In this document: one piece after another, positions 29,590 to 39,397 of the stretch
Layout: every line of letters begins with the position of its first letter
How positions within the stretch are numbered: position 1 is the first letter of the stretch
NCBI GenBank assembly: GCA_041398845.1
Contig: JAWKTZ010000006.1
Location: 1,302,001-1,366,000 of the forward strand
Length of the DNA stretch: 64,000 bases
Origin: Fuerstiella sp041398845
GTDB taxonomy: Bacteria; Planctomycetota; Planctomycetia; Planctomycetales; Planctomycetaceae
Reading direction: 5' to 3'
Notes under the pieces: model-generated
The model's input: only the letters and a program-made list of their open reading frames with translations
Databases searched by the model: none
Told to the model about the DNA's origin: nothing
Program-made: the position numbers and the translations under genes

Positions 29590-31812
29590 TTACTGTTCAG
29601 AAAAATCCGCCGTGAACCGCAATGTTCCGGACGCGAAACGCATCAAACGGCTGGCCAGAGTTTGTGGTGCTGTGCGAATGGCTGCCCAGCCAGTGCTGTT
29701 CGAAGGCAATGTGACCGGCGTGTCCAGCATCACTCGCACGCGATACACCACGCTGGCTGGTCGCCGCTGACCTGAAGAATCAGATACGGTCGCCAGCATG
29801 TCGGCGGCGATCAGATTTCGTGGCACGTCCTGGACCTCCGATTCTGACAGTCGACTGACAGTCCCGGAAAGAACGGTGTCCGGCATCGAGTTGAACCAGA
29901 TCTGTACCGGTTGGCCGACGTTGACCAGTTCCACATCCGCCTGATCCACCAGCACCACTGCGTCCATCTGCGATGGATCGCCGATTTGGCAGAACGTTGT
30001 GCCACTCAGCAAAGTATCCCCGGCGCGGCGAGGGTCCAGAGGGTCACAGCGCACGAATTCGATGTCACTGCCGTCTTCTGCTTCTGTGAATTCCGCCACC
30101 AGAATGGTTCCGGCGATCGGAGCTGTCAGGGTCAGATGTTGCTGTTGTTGTTTCAGTTCACTGAGTTGCTGCTGCAGATCACTGAGTGACTGTTGAGTTG
30201 CCGGAATCTGAGCTGTCAGGGCGGGTTCCTCAACGCGCCGCCGTTCCAGTGATGTCAGCCGTGATTCCAGCACAGCGATTCTTCCGGTGGCCACAGCCAG
30301 GCGACGGGCAATCTCCGCGTTTTGCAGGCGGACCAGCAGGTCTCCGGCCTGAACACTGGCTCCGGCGAAAACAGTCGCACCGCTGAGCGGAATCCGTCCG
30401 GATTCCACCACAAAGACCGCTTCCGCATTGCGAACATCGGCAAGACACGGAGCCGAAATGCGGTTCGGCAACGGCATCAGGAATGCTCCGGCCATGACGC
30501 CCGCCAGCACGACAGCCGTTGCCAGCACTCGCGGTTTTCTGATTGTCGTGTCCGATCGCAGTCGTCTCATCAGCCCCTTTCCCGAATGAACGATCCCGAC
30601 TGCCATCACCGATAACAGCACAGCGGCCAGTAGATGAGCCACCGGCAGCAGACCGCGACTTCCCAACACCGCATGCAGCATCCACAGAATCCCAAACACA
30701 ATCAGTACGCGGTACACAGCCGCTGCGGCAGCATAGAGAATCAGGAACGAACGTTTTTCCGGCAGCATTCGTACGGGAACCGAAGGAACACCCAGACACA
30801 ATTCGGACAGTCTGCTGTTCAAAGCGTGACCTGCTGTTTGTCGCAGATTCGGAACTTCAACCAGATCCGCCAGTACAAAATAGCCGTCGAATCTGAGCAA
30901 TGGATTTCCGTTGAACAAAACCGTGTTCACCGAACAGACGATCATCACATTCAGCAACAGCGAATTCAGCGTGCCCGGCTCTGTGAACCACCACAACAAA
31001 GTACACATGGCCGCCAGCGTGAGTTCCACAAAAATGCCGGCCGCACTGATGGCGATGCGGTGCCACTTGCTGGGCATCAGCCAGGCGTCCGAGACGTCGC
31101 AGTACAGACAGGGAGTAAACACCAGCAACATCAATCCCAGTTCATGGCATTCGCCGCCAAAATGATGGCAGGACAGTGCATGCCCGATCTCGTGCAGCAC
31201 TTTCACAGCACCGATTGCCAGCGCCATCAACAGCAGATTGTCTGCTCCGAAGAACGCCTGAAATTCGGGCAGTCGAGTCACCAGTGTTTCGAACTGAACC
31301 AGCAGCAGAGTGATTGCCGAAGCCATCAACAGCAACGCGGCGACGACGACGCGGACGTCGAACAGCCATGAGGCCAGCGGATATATTCGGCTCAGGAAGC
31401 TTTGGGGATCAAGTCCTCGAAACCGAATGGCAAGAAACCCGGTCAGATGGTTGATCCACTCGCCACGCGCGATTTCGTCCCGACGTCGTTGTAACCGCTG
31501 TGCTCGGCCTGGAACGTCACCGATGATCAACCCCTGTCGTTCCAGAGATGCCAGATAGGACTGCAACTGTCGAGTCCCCAGTTGCAGGGGGGCGAACCGA
31601 CGAGCGAACGCCTGCTGGAGTTCTTCCAGAGTAATGTGGCCATCCAAGGCACTCAGAACGACGTATTCTTCTTCACGAAGCTGAAAGAATCGCGAAGCGA
31701 CGGGATCTTTGATGCTGTAGCCAATGCGATCCGAAAACGACAGCCGGGCAACCATCAGATCCGGCCGCATTCGCCAGGGAATCGACGCTGATGTCAACGT
31801 GACGGATGTCAT
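29590..31812 (-). CDS. PqqD-like/M50 metalloprotease/HlyD fusion membrane protein
   Basis: A 740-residue inner-membrane protein. Residues about 25-110 resemble PqqD-type peptide-binding domains (FFQLREEEYVVLSALDGHITLEELQQAF...LASLERQGLI). Several membrane helices follow, with the zinc-site motif HEIGH at 207-211 and the second M50 motif NPLLRFDGYF near 303-312. The C-terminal third (from about 440) is a HlyD-like adaptor: a coiled coil (RRVEEPALTAQIPATQQSLSDL) inside a split lipoyl-like barrel (LTAPIAGTILVAEF). Proteins of this build accompany peptide or small-molecule exporters; the PqqD-like domain could recruit a substrate peptide. It is last in an operon with the two adaptor genes, one base after the preceding gene. 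Catalytic activity as a protease is plausible since the motifs are intact, but unproven. Confidence 0.87.
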   Translation of the reverse strand: MTSVTLTSASIPWRMRPDLMVARLSFSDRIGYSIKDPVASRFFQLREEEYVVLSALDGHITLEELQQAFARRFAPLQLGTRQLQSYLASLERQGLIIGDVPGRAQRLQRRRDEIARGEWINHLTGFLAIRFRGLDPQSFLSRIYPLASWLFDVRVVVAALLLMASAITLLLVQFETLVTRLPEFQAFFGADNLLLMALAIGAVKVLHEIGHALSCHHFGGECHELGLMLLVFTPCLYCDVSDAWLMPSKWHRIAISAAGIFVELTLAAMCTLLWWFTEPGTLNSLLLNVMIVCSVNTVLFNGNPLLRFDGYFVLADLVEVPNLRQTAGHALNSRLSELCLGVPSVPVRMLPEKRSFLILYAAAAAVYRVLIVFGILWMLHAVLGSRGLLPVAHLLAAVLLSVMAVGIVHSGKGLMRRLRSDTTIRKPRVLATAVVLAGVMAGAFLMPLPNRISAPCLADVRNAEAVFVVESGRIPLSGATVFAGASVQAGDLLVRLQNAEIARRLAVATGRIAVLESRLTSLERRRVEEPALTAQIPATQQSLSDLQQQLSELKQQQQHLTLTAPIAGTILVAEFTEAEDGSDIEFVRCDPLDPRRAGDTLLSGTTFCQIGDPSQMDAVVLVDQADVELVNVGQPVQIWFNSMPDTVLSGTVSRLSESEVQDVPRNLIAADMLATVSDSSGQRRPASVVYRVRVMLDTPVTLPSNSTGWAAIRTAPQTLASRLMRFASGTLRFTADFSEQ

Positions 31813-31813
31813 C

Positions 31814-32734
31814 TCACAACGCTCCTGTGTCGACCGTCATACGAGCGCGAGTGCCGGGGTGCAGTTGCTTTTTCTGATTGTCAATTTCGGCCCAGACGCG
31901 AATGCGGCCATCCACGGCGACAACTTCCGGGCTGACGAACTTCAGCACTCCGGCAAACGTCGATGTTTCGGCGTTCGCTGAGGTGACGGTCAATTGAACC
32001 GGCTGGCCGCGTTTCAATTCAGGCAGATGGACAGCGTCGACAAATCCTTCGGCGCGCAACCGGTCCACTCGCACGATCCGAGCCACCGGCTGACCGGCTT
32101 CGACCCATTCGCCGACGCGATGCTTCACTTCCACCAGAACTCCGTCAACCGGAGCGACAATCTGATGTCGCTTCAGCCGGACATCCATCATTTGAACCGT
32201 CACTTCAGCCAGTTCCATGTCGCGTTGTCGCTGCTGTTGAGCTTCCTGTGCCTGACGAACTTTGATTTCGGCCTGATCAATCAGCAACTGCCGATGGTCC
32301 AGTTCTTCGTCTGAGATTGCTTTGGCGTACAAGGCTCGAGACTTCTGAGCCCGCGTCATATCTGCCTTTGCCAGTTCCAGTGACTTGCGAGCAAGGTCAA
32401 TGTCGGTCGTGTTGGCGGCATGGGCTTTGGCAACCTCCAGCTCAAGACGGCTGCGCCGCATGGCCAGTTCGGCGTCACGGGGATCAATCTTCGCCAGAGT
32501 GTCGCCTTTGCGAAATTCCTGACCTTCTTCGGCATCGAATTCGATGATCGAACCCTGCTCAGACGTGGGAACATTCACCTGTTCAATGGCCGACAGCGTG
32601 ACACTGGCCACTTCGACCTGCGTTGCATTGACCGTTGGTGCTGAAGACGGCAGCGCGGCTTCGTCACTGGCAGTGGCCGTCAACATCAGGAACCCGGTGG
32701 TGAGGATCAACATCATGGTCTCCAGTAGAATCAA
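31814..32734 (-). CDS. HlyD-family periplasmic adaptor (membrane fusion protein)
   Basis: A 306-residue membrane fusion protein that would link an inner-membrane component to an outer-membrane channel. The N-terminus is hydrophobic (MMLILTTGFLMLTATASD), a probable signal peptide. After it come the first barrel half (VPTSEQGSIIEFDAEEGQEFRKGDTLAKID), a long coiled coil about 85-180, the second barrel half (IVAPVDGVLVEVKHRVGEWVEAGQPVARI) and a beta-barrel region ending near residue 306. It sits between the other two adaptor genes with one- and 30-base gaps, so the three are probably co-transcribed. Substrate unknown. Confidence 0.88.
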   Translation of the reverse strand: MILLETMMLILTTGFLMLTATASDEAALPSSAPTVNATQVEVASVTLSAIEQVNVPTSEQGSIIEFDAEEGQEFRKGDTLAKIDPRDAELAMRRSRLELEVAKAHAANTTDIDLARKSLELAKADMTRAQKSRALYAKAISDEELDHRQLLIDQAEIKVRQAQEAQQQRQRDMELAEVTVQMMDVRLKRHQIVAPVDGVLVEVKHRVGEWVEAGQPVARIVRVDRLRAEGFVDAVHLPELKRGQPVQLTVTSANAETSTFAGVLKFVSPEVVAVDGRIRVWAEIDNQKKQLHPGTRARMTVDTGAL

Positions 32735-32764
32735 AACAGAAGCACGTGAACTCAGACGCAGGAA

Positions 32765-34803
32765 TCAGAGCAACAGTTTCTGCCGGATACTGCGAATCAA
32801 CGAGTGCAGCCAGACATAGGCCAGACTGCGACGGCCACAGTGAATTTTCGCAATGACGGCTGTTCCCGGACGCACATGTTCCGGCAGTTCCTTTCGCTCC
32901 AGCATCGCGGTCGCCGTGACACACAGCCCATGATTCTCAACGAACTCCGTGACATTGGCGACGTTCTGCAGTGTCGCGGAATAGTGAGCTCCCGGAGCTG
33001 ACCGAATCAGAAAACGAATGGGAACCTGTCCCCGCGACTGTTGCGAAGCCGTGTTGACAAAGTCAATGGACTGATCCGGTATGTTCAATTCCAGACGCCA
33101 TGAGCCTCTGACGTTGGCCACCGTCATCAGATGTCCGCCCTGACGAACAGGTCTCGATTTCAATCGTTTAACAAAGTCCCACGTTTGAATCTGTCCGTGA
33201 ATGTGACTTTGTACTGCAAGCTGGTTCTTCTCAGCACGCAGGATTTTCAACTGCTCTGAAATCGATGCGAGTTCGATTTCCAGTTCCAGCTTCTCGGCCG
33301 TCAACTGTGTGAACTGAGTACGTTCCGCTTCCGGCGTGCGAGCCAGTTGCTCCAGCAGCACCGAGACGGTGTTCAGCCGCCCGGTCAACGTCTGCTGCTG
33401 TCCCAGGGTCTGAGTGAGCTCAAGGTCGAGCTCAGAGTTTCTCAGTTCGATGACAATTTCGCCGGGCGAGACTTCGAAGTTATCCCCATCATCAGCCACG
33501 GCCGGAAAATCGGACACAATTCCGTCGCGCGGTGCGTAAATGAACTCCTGCTCCACCGGCTGCAGCACACCGCGAGCTTCAACTTCAAAGTCGGCCGGAG
33601 TCATCGCGGCCGCGATGGCTCCGGCAATGATCAGAGGCAGCAAAACCCACTTCCAGCGCCAGCGACGCAGGCTGCGAAGTACGACCGATCGATTCAGAAA
33701 GCGACTGATTCCGATCAACGGCAGCGAATCAACTCGATGCATCAGCCCCAGCAACGGAGCGAAATGGTCGGCCACATGGTCCGCTCGGCGTTTCAATTCC
33801 ACGACGTCTGCTGCATTTGGTGGCGTTAACAGTTCGACGACCAGCACGCTGTGAACAACTTTGGCTGCAGTTGACAAATCGCTGCCGGTCGCCAGCGGGT
33901 AGACTCCGACAACGGTCGCGCCGTTTCCGTCAGAAATTCGGCCGCCATGTTCTGCCCGGGTTCAAACCAGCGCGAACTTCCTTCGGCAGCGGCGACGTTG
34001 GCAAGATCCTGAAGTCTGCGCACGGTCGTTGACCGGCGATCGATAGAGTCCACACCGCTGACGCTGCGTACAATGAACCTGCGGTTGCAGCGCACAACCA
34101 CACTGACACGATCACATTTCAGGAATCGCTGACCTTCGTTGGCGATGGCATGCGCCAGAGTCTGCAGGTCGCTGCCGTTCAGCGCAGCCTGTCGAAATTG
34201 TTCGAACGCTCGTTGTTCGGACTGCAGAATAGTCAGCTCACGCAGTTGATGATTGCGTTGAAAGTCGCCGGCAAGTTCACACAACACAGCCAGGAGCTGC
34301 TGAGTTCCTCGCTGAAACTCGGGCGAGACATCGGGCTCATGAAACAGCATCAGTCCGCCACGAAGATCGCCGTTCGCCGGGAACGCGGCGACCGTCAGAA
34401 TGTTGCTCGACGGATTCCGAAAGCTGCCGTTGCCGGTTTGACCGTTTGCCGCGACCGTCAGCGGTTCCGCTGCGCTGGTAGATTCTTCGAACAAGGGTGA
34501 CCACGCGGCTGGTGGCGGCACGTTTCCCGCAGACCCTGTGATGTTTTCCAGGCCGATCTGACATTCGAACGGCGACGGCTGCGACTCGACGAATTCCTGT
34601 GAGCCCGGTAAGACCCACACAAGTCCCGCGACGGCCGCCGTTCCGTGGACCGCTCGAGACAGCAGTTCGTGACGAAACCGAACAGGATCGCATTCCGTTC
34701 GCGAAAGCGTATCCAGTTCATCAACCAGACGACCAATCTGCTGACGCGTCATCTGCGATCGGCGATTATTGCCGGTGTCAAAGATGTCGCTGGCCTGAGT
34801 CAT
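32765..34803 (-). CDS. GAF-HlyD periplasmic adaptor fusion (one frameshift)
   Basis: Read as two frames: 33826-34803, which starts at ATG 34803 and holds a GAF-like sensor domain, and 32765-33877, which holds a HlyD-type adaptor with a membrane helix (WKWVLLPLIIAGAIAAAM), barrel halves and coiled coil. Adding one base to the TTT run at 33934-33936 joins them: AAEFSDGNG then ATVVGVYPLATGSD and STAAKVVHSVLVVELL, giving about 679 residues. GAF domains fused in front of an adaptor of this kind are familiar in planctomycete export operons. It is the first gene of the minus-strand operon. A cytoplasmic GAF domain could sense a small ligand or bind the inner-membrane partner. As the sequence stands the protein is split; a sequencing indel is the simplest explanation. 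Confidence 0.8.
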
Positions 34804-35380
34804 ACGGTCAATCGAAGACGGGAAAGTTCAAGCAGTCAGATTCGGTTTTGCTGCATTCGGCCCTTCAGGCTATCGCATGACGCTGCCCTCAGGAATCCCG
34901 GTGTCCGTAAATCGCTGAACAATCCGTAGAGGCAATCTGAAAAAGGGGTCTGACCCTCTCCGGGCAGCCTTTTTGACTGTCATTTTGCTGCCCTCCAAAG
35001 GGTCAGACCCCTTTTTCAGATTGCCTCTAATGCTGTCTAACGCGTCGGCGGACGTGAAACCTCACCCTATTGCTCGGGAATTTTGGGAAACAACCTGCGG
35101 ATAAGCGATTTGACTTTGACGGTTGTGCGTGTGAACGAGGTTCCGGCGAAGATCCGATTAGGCGATCTTTGCGGGATTTTCGTAAAGAAACGACTGCGGA
35201 CGTTATCCGGGACGATCAGCTCCGCTTTTACCGAAGGATGCTCTCATGCCGTTCCTGAGGGTACCGATAGTTCCTCCACTCACACCGATAACTCACGATT
35301 TTCCGTTGAGGCCGGTTGGGACGGAACAAGTGTCACCGTAGCGACGCATTTCGCTTTCTGAAGAGACGACGGACGGCCCC
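34804..35380. other. Divergent intergenic region with a palindromic element
   Basis: This 577-base gap separates the adaptor operon (leftward) from the TolC-type gene (rightward). It holds the 103-bp palindrome at 34927-35029. A 92-codon frame beginning with TTG at 35083 shows no recognisable domain and is not called. Promoters for both operons must lie here; a TTGACT/TTGACG-containing stretch near 35109-35120 is a possible -35 region but no confident -10 partner was found. Confidence 0.4.
34927..35029. repeat. 103-bp palindromic repeat element (GGGGTCTGACCC type)
   Basis: The outer 31 bases of each arm are perfect inverted copies (TAGAGGCAATCTGAAAAAGG and on through GGTCTGACCCT); after a four-base mismatch the arms pair again over GGGCAGC. 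The centre is a T-rich loop. No coding frame. It would fold into a long hairpin as RNA or single-stranded DNA. Similar AAGGGGTCTGACCCC-type repeats are scattered in many bacterial genomes as REP- or MITE-like units, which is the likely nature of this one. Confidence 0.8.
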
Positions 35381-37354
35381 ATGCCACGAATCATCAAGAC
35401 TGGTCATCACGCCGTTTGCTGTGTCGTACCGTTGATCGGCAGCGTGTTCATAGCTGGCGTATTGACGATGTCAGGATGCGCGTCTCATTCGTCGCTGAAC
35501 TGCGATCAGGATGGCCCCGTTTGCCATCATGTATCGGCCACTCGGATCACCGAACCCGTTGGCTGTGACCTTGGTGACGTGTCTCGCTACCAGGCCGCTT
35601 CGATCTCTGCACCGCAAACGCTCACGCAGCATCAACAGGCCGACCTCCGCGATATCACGCTTCAGGAAGCCGTGCGCAGCACGTTGCTGCATTCGCAGGT
35701 GTTTCGTGACCTTGGAGGCACTGTGCTCCGAAGCGCCGACGGGCTGAATTCGATTCATTCTCCCGCACTGCTGGGAGCCGATCCACGTTTCGGCGTCGAA
35801 GGGGCATTAAGCGCGTTTGATGCGAACTTCACCAGTCGGCTGATGTTCGAAAACAACGATCGCCCCCTGAACAATCTGTTCTTTGGCGGAGGCACGCGAC
35901 AACTGCAGCAGGACTATGGCGTTCTGAATACTGCGTTGACGAAACGTACGGCGTTTGGAACTCAGATGACCGCTCGACATCTGATCGAATACGACTTCAA
36001 CAATGCCACCGGAAATGCCAATCCCAACCTGCCGTGGCAAACGTACGTTGATCTGGAACTGCGGCAGCCGCTGTTGAACGGTGCCGGAGCGGAAATCAAT
36101 CGTATCGCCGGACCGAATGCGACCCCCGGAGTTTACAACGGCGTGCTGATTGCTCGCATTCGTGAAGACGTCAGTCTGGCGGAATTTGAAGTGTCCGTCA
36201 CTTCGCTGGTCCGCCAGGTGGAAACCGCGTATTGGGAATTGTACTTCGCCTATCGAAATCTGGAGGCTCGCCGTGATGCTCGTGATCGTGCTTTGGAAAC
36301 ATGGCGGCTGGTCAAAGCCTTCGACGAAACCGGACGCCGCGGAGGAGACCCGGCCACCGAAGCGCGGGCTCGGGAACAATACTATCGGCTGGAAGCGGAC
36401 GTTCAGAACGCACTGGCCGGTCGATCGGCAGACAGCAACACGTCTGATCGATTTCGCGGTGATGGAGGCATCTACGTCAAGGAACGTCAGTTGCGACTGA
36501 TGATGGGACTGCCGATCAACGATGGCGTTGTTCTGAATCCCGTGACCGAGCCGTCGCTGGCGGAAGTTTGTTTTGACTGGAACATCGTCCTGCAGCAATC
36601 TCTGACGGATCGTCCGGAACTCCGCCGCCAGAAGTGGAAGATTCGCCAGCGGGAACTGGAACTCTGTGCAGCCCGGCATCAGTTGAAACCTCAGCTTGAT
36701 ATGTTCACTCGCTATCGCTGGCGAGGCCTGGGGCACGACCTGCTGGACCCGTCGGGCAGCGGCGGTTTCGACAATGCTTTTCAGAACCTGACCAGCGGCA
36801 ACTATCAGGAGTGGCAGGTCGGACTGGAATACGCCATACCGATCGGGATGCGGCAGGCTCATTCCGCCGTGACGCACGCAATGCTGAGCCTGTCGCGGGA
36901 ACGAGCCGTTCTGGACGAACAGCATCGCGAAGTTTCTTTGCAGCTCAGCAACGCAATTGCAGAAAAGGACCGGTCCTACGAACTTGTGCAGACGAACCTG
37001 AATCGCCGCATTGCCGCTCAGGATCACGTCGAAGCAACGGCTGCTGTCTATGAGGGCGCTGACGAAAACCAGAAGGCTCGCCTGCTGGACGTGCTGCTGG
37101 ATGCACAACGTCGACTCAGCGAAGCCGAAGTCAACTTCCAGATTTCCTGCGTCGAGTACATGTTGTCGATCACGCAGGTCCATGCGGCTCAGGGATCATT
37201 GCTGGCCTACAACGAAGTGTATCTGTCCGAAGGACCCTGGCCCCACAAAGCCTACCACGACGCCGGAGACCGCATTAACCGTCGCGAATTCACCCCGGAA
37301 GACGAAGACCACATTCACCGCGGTCCCGTTCTGAGCGTCTCGTCGCACGATTGA
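35381..37354 (+). CDS. TolC-family outer membrane efflux lipoprotein
   Basis: A 657-residue outer-membrane channel component. The N-terminus has a lipoprotein signal (VFIAGVLTMSGC, lipobox LTMSGC), so it should be acylated and anchored in the outer membrane. The body has the two-fold repeated helical pattern of TolC-type proteins: SLAEFEVSVTSLVRQVETAYWELYFAYRNLEARRDA in the first half, then WQVGLEYAIPIGMRQA and RRLSEAEVNFQISCVEYMLSITQVHAAQGSLLAYNEV near the end. It is transcribed away from the adaptor operon at 29590-34803 and most probably supplies its outer-membrane exit duct. The start at 35381 is supported by the signal peptide. Confidence 0.92.
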   Translation: MPRIIKTGHHAVCCVVPLIGSVFIAGVLTMSGCASHSSLNCDQDGPVCHHVSATRITEPVGCDLGDVSRYQAASISAPQTLTQHQQADLRDITLQEAVRSTLLHSQVFRDLGGTVLRSADGLNSIHSPALLGADPRFGVEGALSAFDANFTSRLMFENNDRPLNNLFFGGGTRQLQQDYGVLNTALTKRTAFGTQMTARHLIEYDFNNATGNANPNLPWQTYVDLELRQPLLNGAGAEINRIAGPNATPGVYNGVLIARIREDVSLAEFEVSVTSLVRQVETAYWELYFAYRNLEARRDARDRALETWRLVKAFDETGRRGGDPATEARAREQYYRLEADVQNALAGRSADSNTSDRFRGDGGIYVKERQLRLMMGLPINDGVVLNPVTEPSLAEVCFDWNIVLQQSLTDRPELRRQKWKIRQRELELCAARHQLKPQLDMFTRYRWRGLGHDLLDPSGSGGFDNAFQNLTSGNYQEWQVGLEYAIPIGMRQAHSAVTHAMLSLSRERAVLDEQHREVSLQLSNAIAEKDRSYELVQTNLNRRIAAQDHVEATAAVYEGADENQKARLLDVLLDAQRRLSEAEVNFQISCVEYMLSITQVHAAQGSLLAYNEVYLSEGPWPHKAYHDAGDRINRREFTPEDEDHIHRGPVLSVSSHD

Positions 37355-37614
37355 TTGTATGGCGAATTGAGTCATACGAAAGTCGCCTTCATGTTATTAG
37401 AGAAGGCGAATTCGAAGACCAGAGTTCATTCGTTTGTGTGACGCTTTCTTGATCAGGACTCTTCTGTCAGCCGCTTCAACTTCGTGGCGAATGCGGTGGC
37501 CAACAGCGGTCTTCGCAATTGTTGCACCGTGACTGTCAATCGCGGGATCTCAGCAGTATGCTGTCCGCCGCGTTTCAAGAGTCACCTGTGGACAACGTCA
37601 ACGAGTAGTGAAAG

Positions 37615-39387
37615 ATGCATCGATTCGTTCTGCGAACACGGCGTCCGGCAGCCATTTTGTGCTGCTTCGTACTTTGTGGAATCACACCTTCAGCCAGCGC
37701 CGACCAACCCAACGTGCTGGTCATTCTGACTGATGATCAGGGCTGGGGGGATCTGTCGGTGAATGGAAACACCAACCTGGAAACTCCTAACATCGATCAG
37801 CTTGCGGCGGCGGGAACGGCGTTTGAGCGCTTTTATGTGTGTCCCGTGTGTTCCCCCACACGAGCCGAGTTTCTGATCGGGCGCTATCATCCTCGCGGAG
37901 GCGTCTACAGTACATCGGCCGGTGGAGAACGTCTGGATCTGGATGAGAAGACGATCGGCGATACGTTTCAGGCGGCCGGTTATCGTACGGCGGCCTTCGG
38001 AAAATGGCACAACGGAATGCAGTACCCGTATCACCCGAACGGTCGCGGCTTTGATGAATTCTACGGCTTCTGTTCGGGTCATTGGGGCAACTATTGGAAC
38101 CCCATGCTCGAACACAATGGCGAGATTGTGCAGGGCAAGGGTTTTATCATTGATGACCTGACCGATCATGCCATCGATTTTCTGAAGCAGCCTGGTGACC
38201 AGCCGTTCTTTGTCTACCTTCCCTACAACACGCCTCATTCGCCGATGCAGGTTCCCGATCGCTGGTGGAACAAATTCAAAGATGCTGAACTGAAGCTTCA
38301 CAACCGCGAACCAGACAAAGAAGACCTGCCGCATGTTCGAGCCGCTCTGGCTATGTGCGAAAACATCGACTGGAATGTCGGCCGTCTGCTGAAGACATTG
38401 GACGACAGCGGCCAGGCAGACAACACCATCGTGGTTTACTTCTGCGACAACGGCCCCAACGGGTTTCGTTGGAATGGCGGAATGAAGGGCCGCAAGGGTT
38501 CGACGGACGAAGGGGGCGTACGTTCTCCGTGTCTTGTCCGCTGGCCCGCGAAAATTCCTGGCGGAAGTAAAGTGACCATCAACGGAGCCGCCATTGATCT
38601 TCATCCCACACTCGCATCCATGGCGGGTGTTTCTGCGGTCAATCAAAAGCCGTTTGACGGTATTGATCTGTCGGCCGCGATCACGGGAACGCCGCCTGTC
38701 ACGGACGACCGCGTGATCGTTTCGCACTGGAATAAGAAGGTGAGCGCCAAGTCCGGGCGTTTTCGCATGGACACTGCTGGAAAGTTGTTCGATCTGGACA
38801 CCGACGGCGGTCAGACAACGGACGTTTCTGCCCGGTATCCCGAACTGACAGCTCGCCTGAAAACCGCCATCGAAGAATACCGCTCGGAAGTGCTTGCCGG
38901 TTACGACGACGATCAACGCCCCTTCGTGATCGCTCACCCGGATTACCCCGTAACACAGATTCCCGCTCGCGACGGCAGGGCGCATGGCGGGATCGAACGA
39001 TCCAACCGTTTCCCAAACAGTTCGTTTTTCACAAACTGGACCAGCACATCAGACAGCATTACGTGGGATGCGGAAGTTCTGGCGTCTGGAGATTACGAAG
39101 TGGAAATCTACTACAGTTGTCCAGTCGCCGACGCTGGCTCCGAAATTGAAATCAGTTTCAACAACAGCGTGTTGCGAGGCACTGTTTCCAAAGCTCACCC
39201 ATCAGAACTTGTCGGTGCCGCAGAAGATCGAGTCAAACGCCAGGAATCGTATGAACAAAACTGGACCAGTATGAAACCCGGAATCATCACTCTGAAGGCC
39301 GGCAAGGGAACGTTGAAGCTGCAGGCCACCAAAATTCCGGGTGACAGCGTGATGGATTTCCGCTTGATGATGTTGCGTCGAAAGTAG
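37615..39387 (+). CDS. Secreted sulfatase (arylsulfatase type)
   Basis: A 590-residue enzyme that would hydrolyse sulfate esters, probably of polysaccharides outside the cytoplasm. A signal peptide (residues 1-29, cleavage after ASA) precedes the sulfatase fold. The metal site starts with LTDDQGWGD (Asp40/41), and the formylglycine motif is CSPTR at 79-83, where Cys79 must be converted by a formylglycine-generating enzyme. Other family segments are FGKWHNG, FVYLPYNTPHSPMQVP and YFCDNGPNG. A C-terminal beta-rich module of about 130 residues (ITWDAEVLASGDYEVEIYYS) resembles a carbohydrate-binding or CBM-like addition. The gene is followed 10 bases later by an enolase-superfamily gene. Planctomycetes carry many sulfatases, so the exact substrate cannot be stated. 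Confidence 0.93.
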   Translation: MHRFVLRTRRPAAILCCFVLCGITPSASADQPNVLVILTDDQGWGDLSVNGNTNLETPNIDQLAAAGTAFERFYVCPVCSPTRAEFLIGRYHPRGGVYSTSAGGERLDLDEKTIGDTFQAAGYRTAAFGKWHNGMQYPYHPNGRGFDEFYGFCSGHWGNYWNPMLEHNGEIVQGKGFIIDDLTDHAIDFLKQPGDQPFFVYLPYNTPHSPMQVPDRWWNKFKDAELKLHNREPDKEDLPHVRAALAMCENIDWNVGRLLKTLDDSGQADNTIVVYFCDNGPNGFRWNGGMKGRKGSTDEGGVRSPCLVRWPAKIPGGSKVTINGAAIDLHPTLASMAGVSAVNQKPFDGIDLSAAITGTPPVTDDRVIVSHWNKKVSAKSGRFRMDTAGKLFDLDTDGGQTTDVSARYPELTARLKTAIEEYRSEVLAGYDDDQRPFVIAHPDYPVTQIPARDGRAHGGIERSNRFPNSSFFTNWTSTSDSITWDAEVLASGDYEVEIYYSCPVADAGSEIEISFNNSVLRGTVSKAHPSELVGAAEDRVKRQESYEQNWTSMKPGIITLKAGKGTLKLQATKIPGDSVMDFRLMMLRRK

Positions 39388-39397
39388 TCTGAACCCC

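Noticed and set aside
35083..35361. 92-codon frame upstream of the TolC-type gene, considered as a small export substrate
   Set aside because: It starts with TTG without a convincing ribosome binding site, has no leader-like or signal-like part, and is in a promoter-bearing gap.
35807..37183. 458-codon frame antisense to the TolC-type gene
   Set aside because: The TolC frame on the other strand has a lipoprotein signal and family motifs. The antisense translation has none.
37690..38985. 431-codon frame antisense to the sulfatase
   Set aside because: Shadow of the sulfatase codons, which carry the formylglycine motif and metal ligands.
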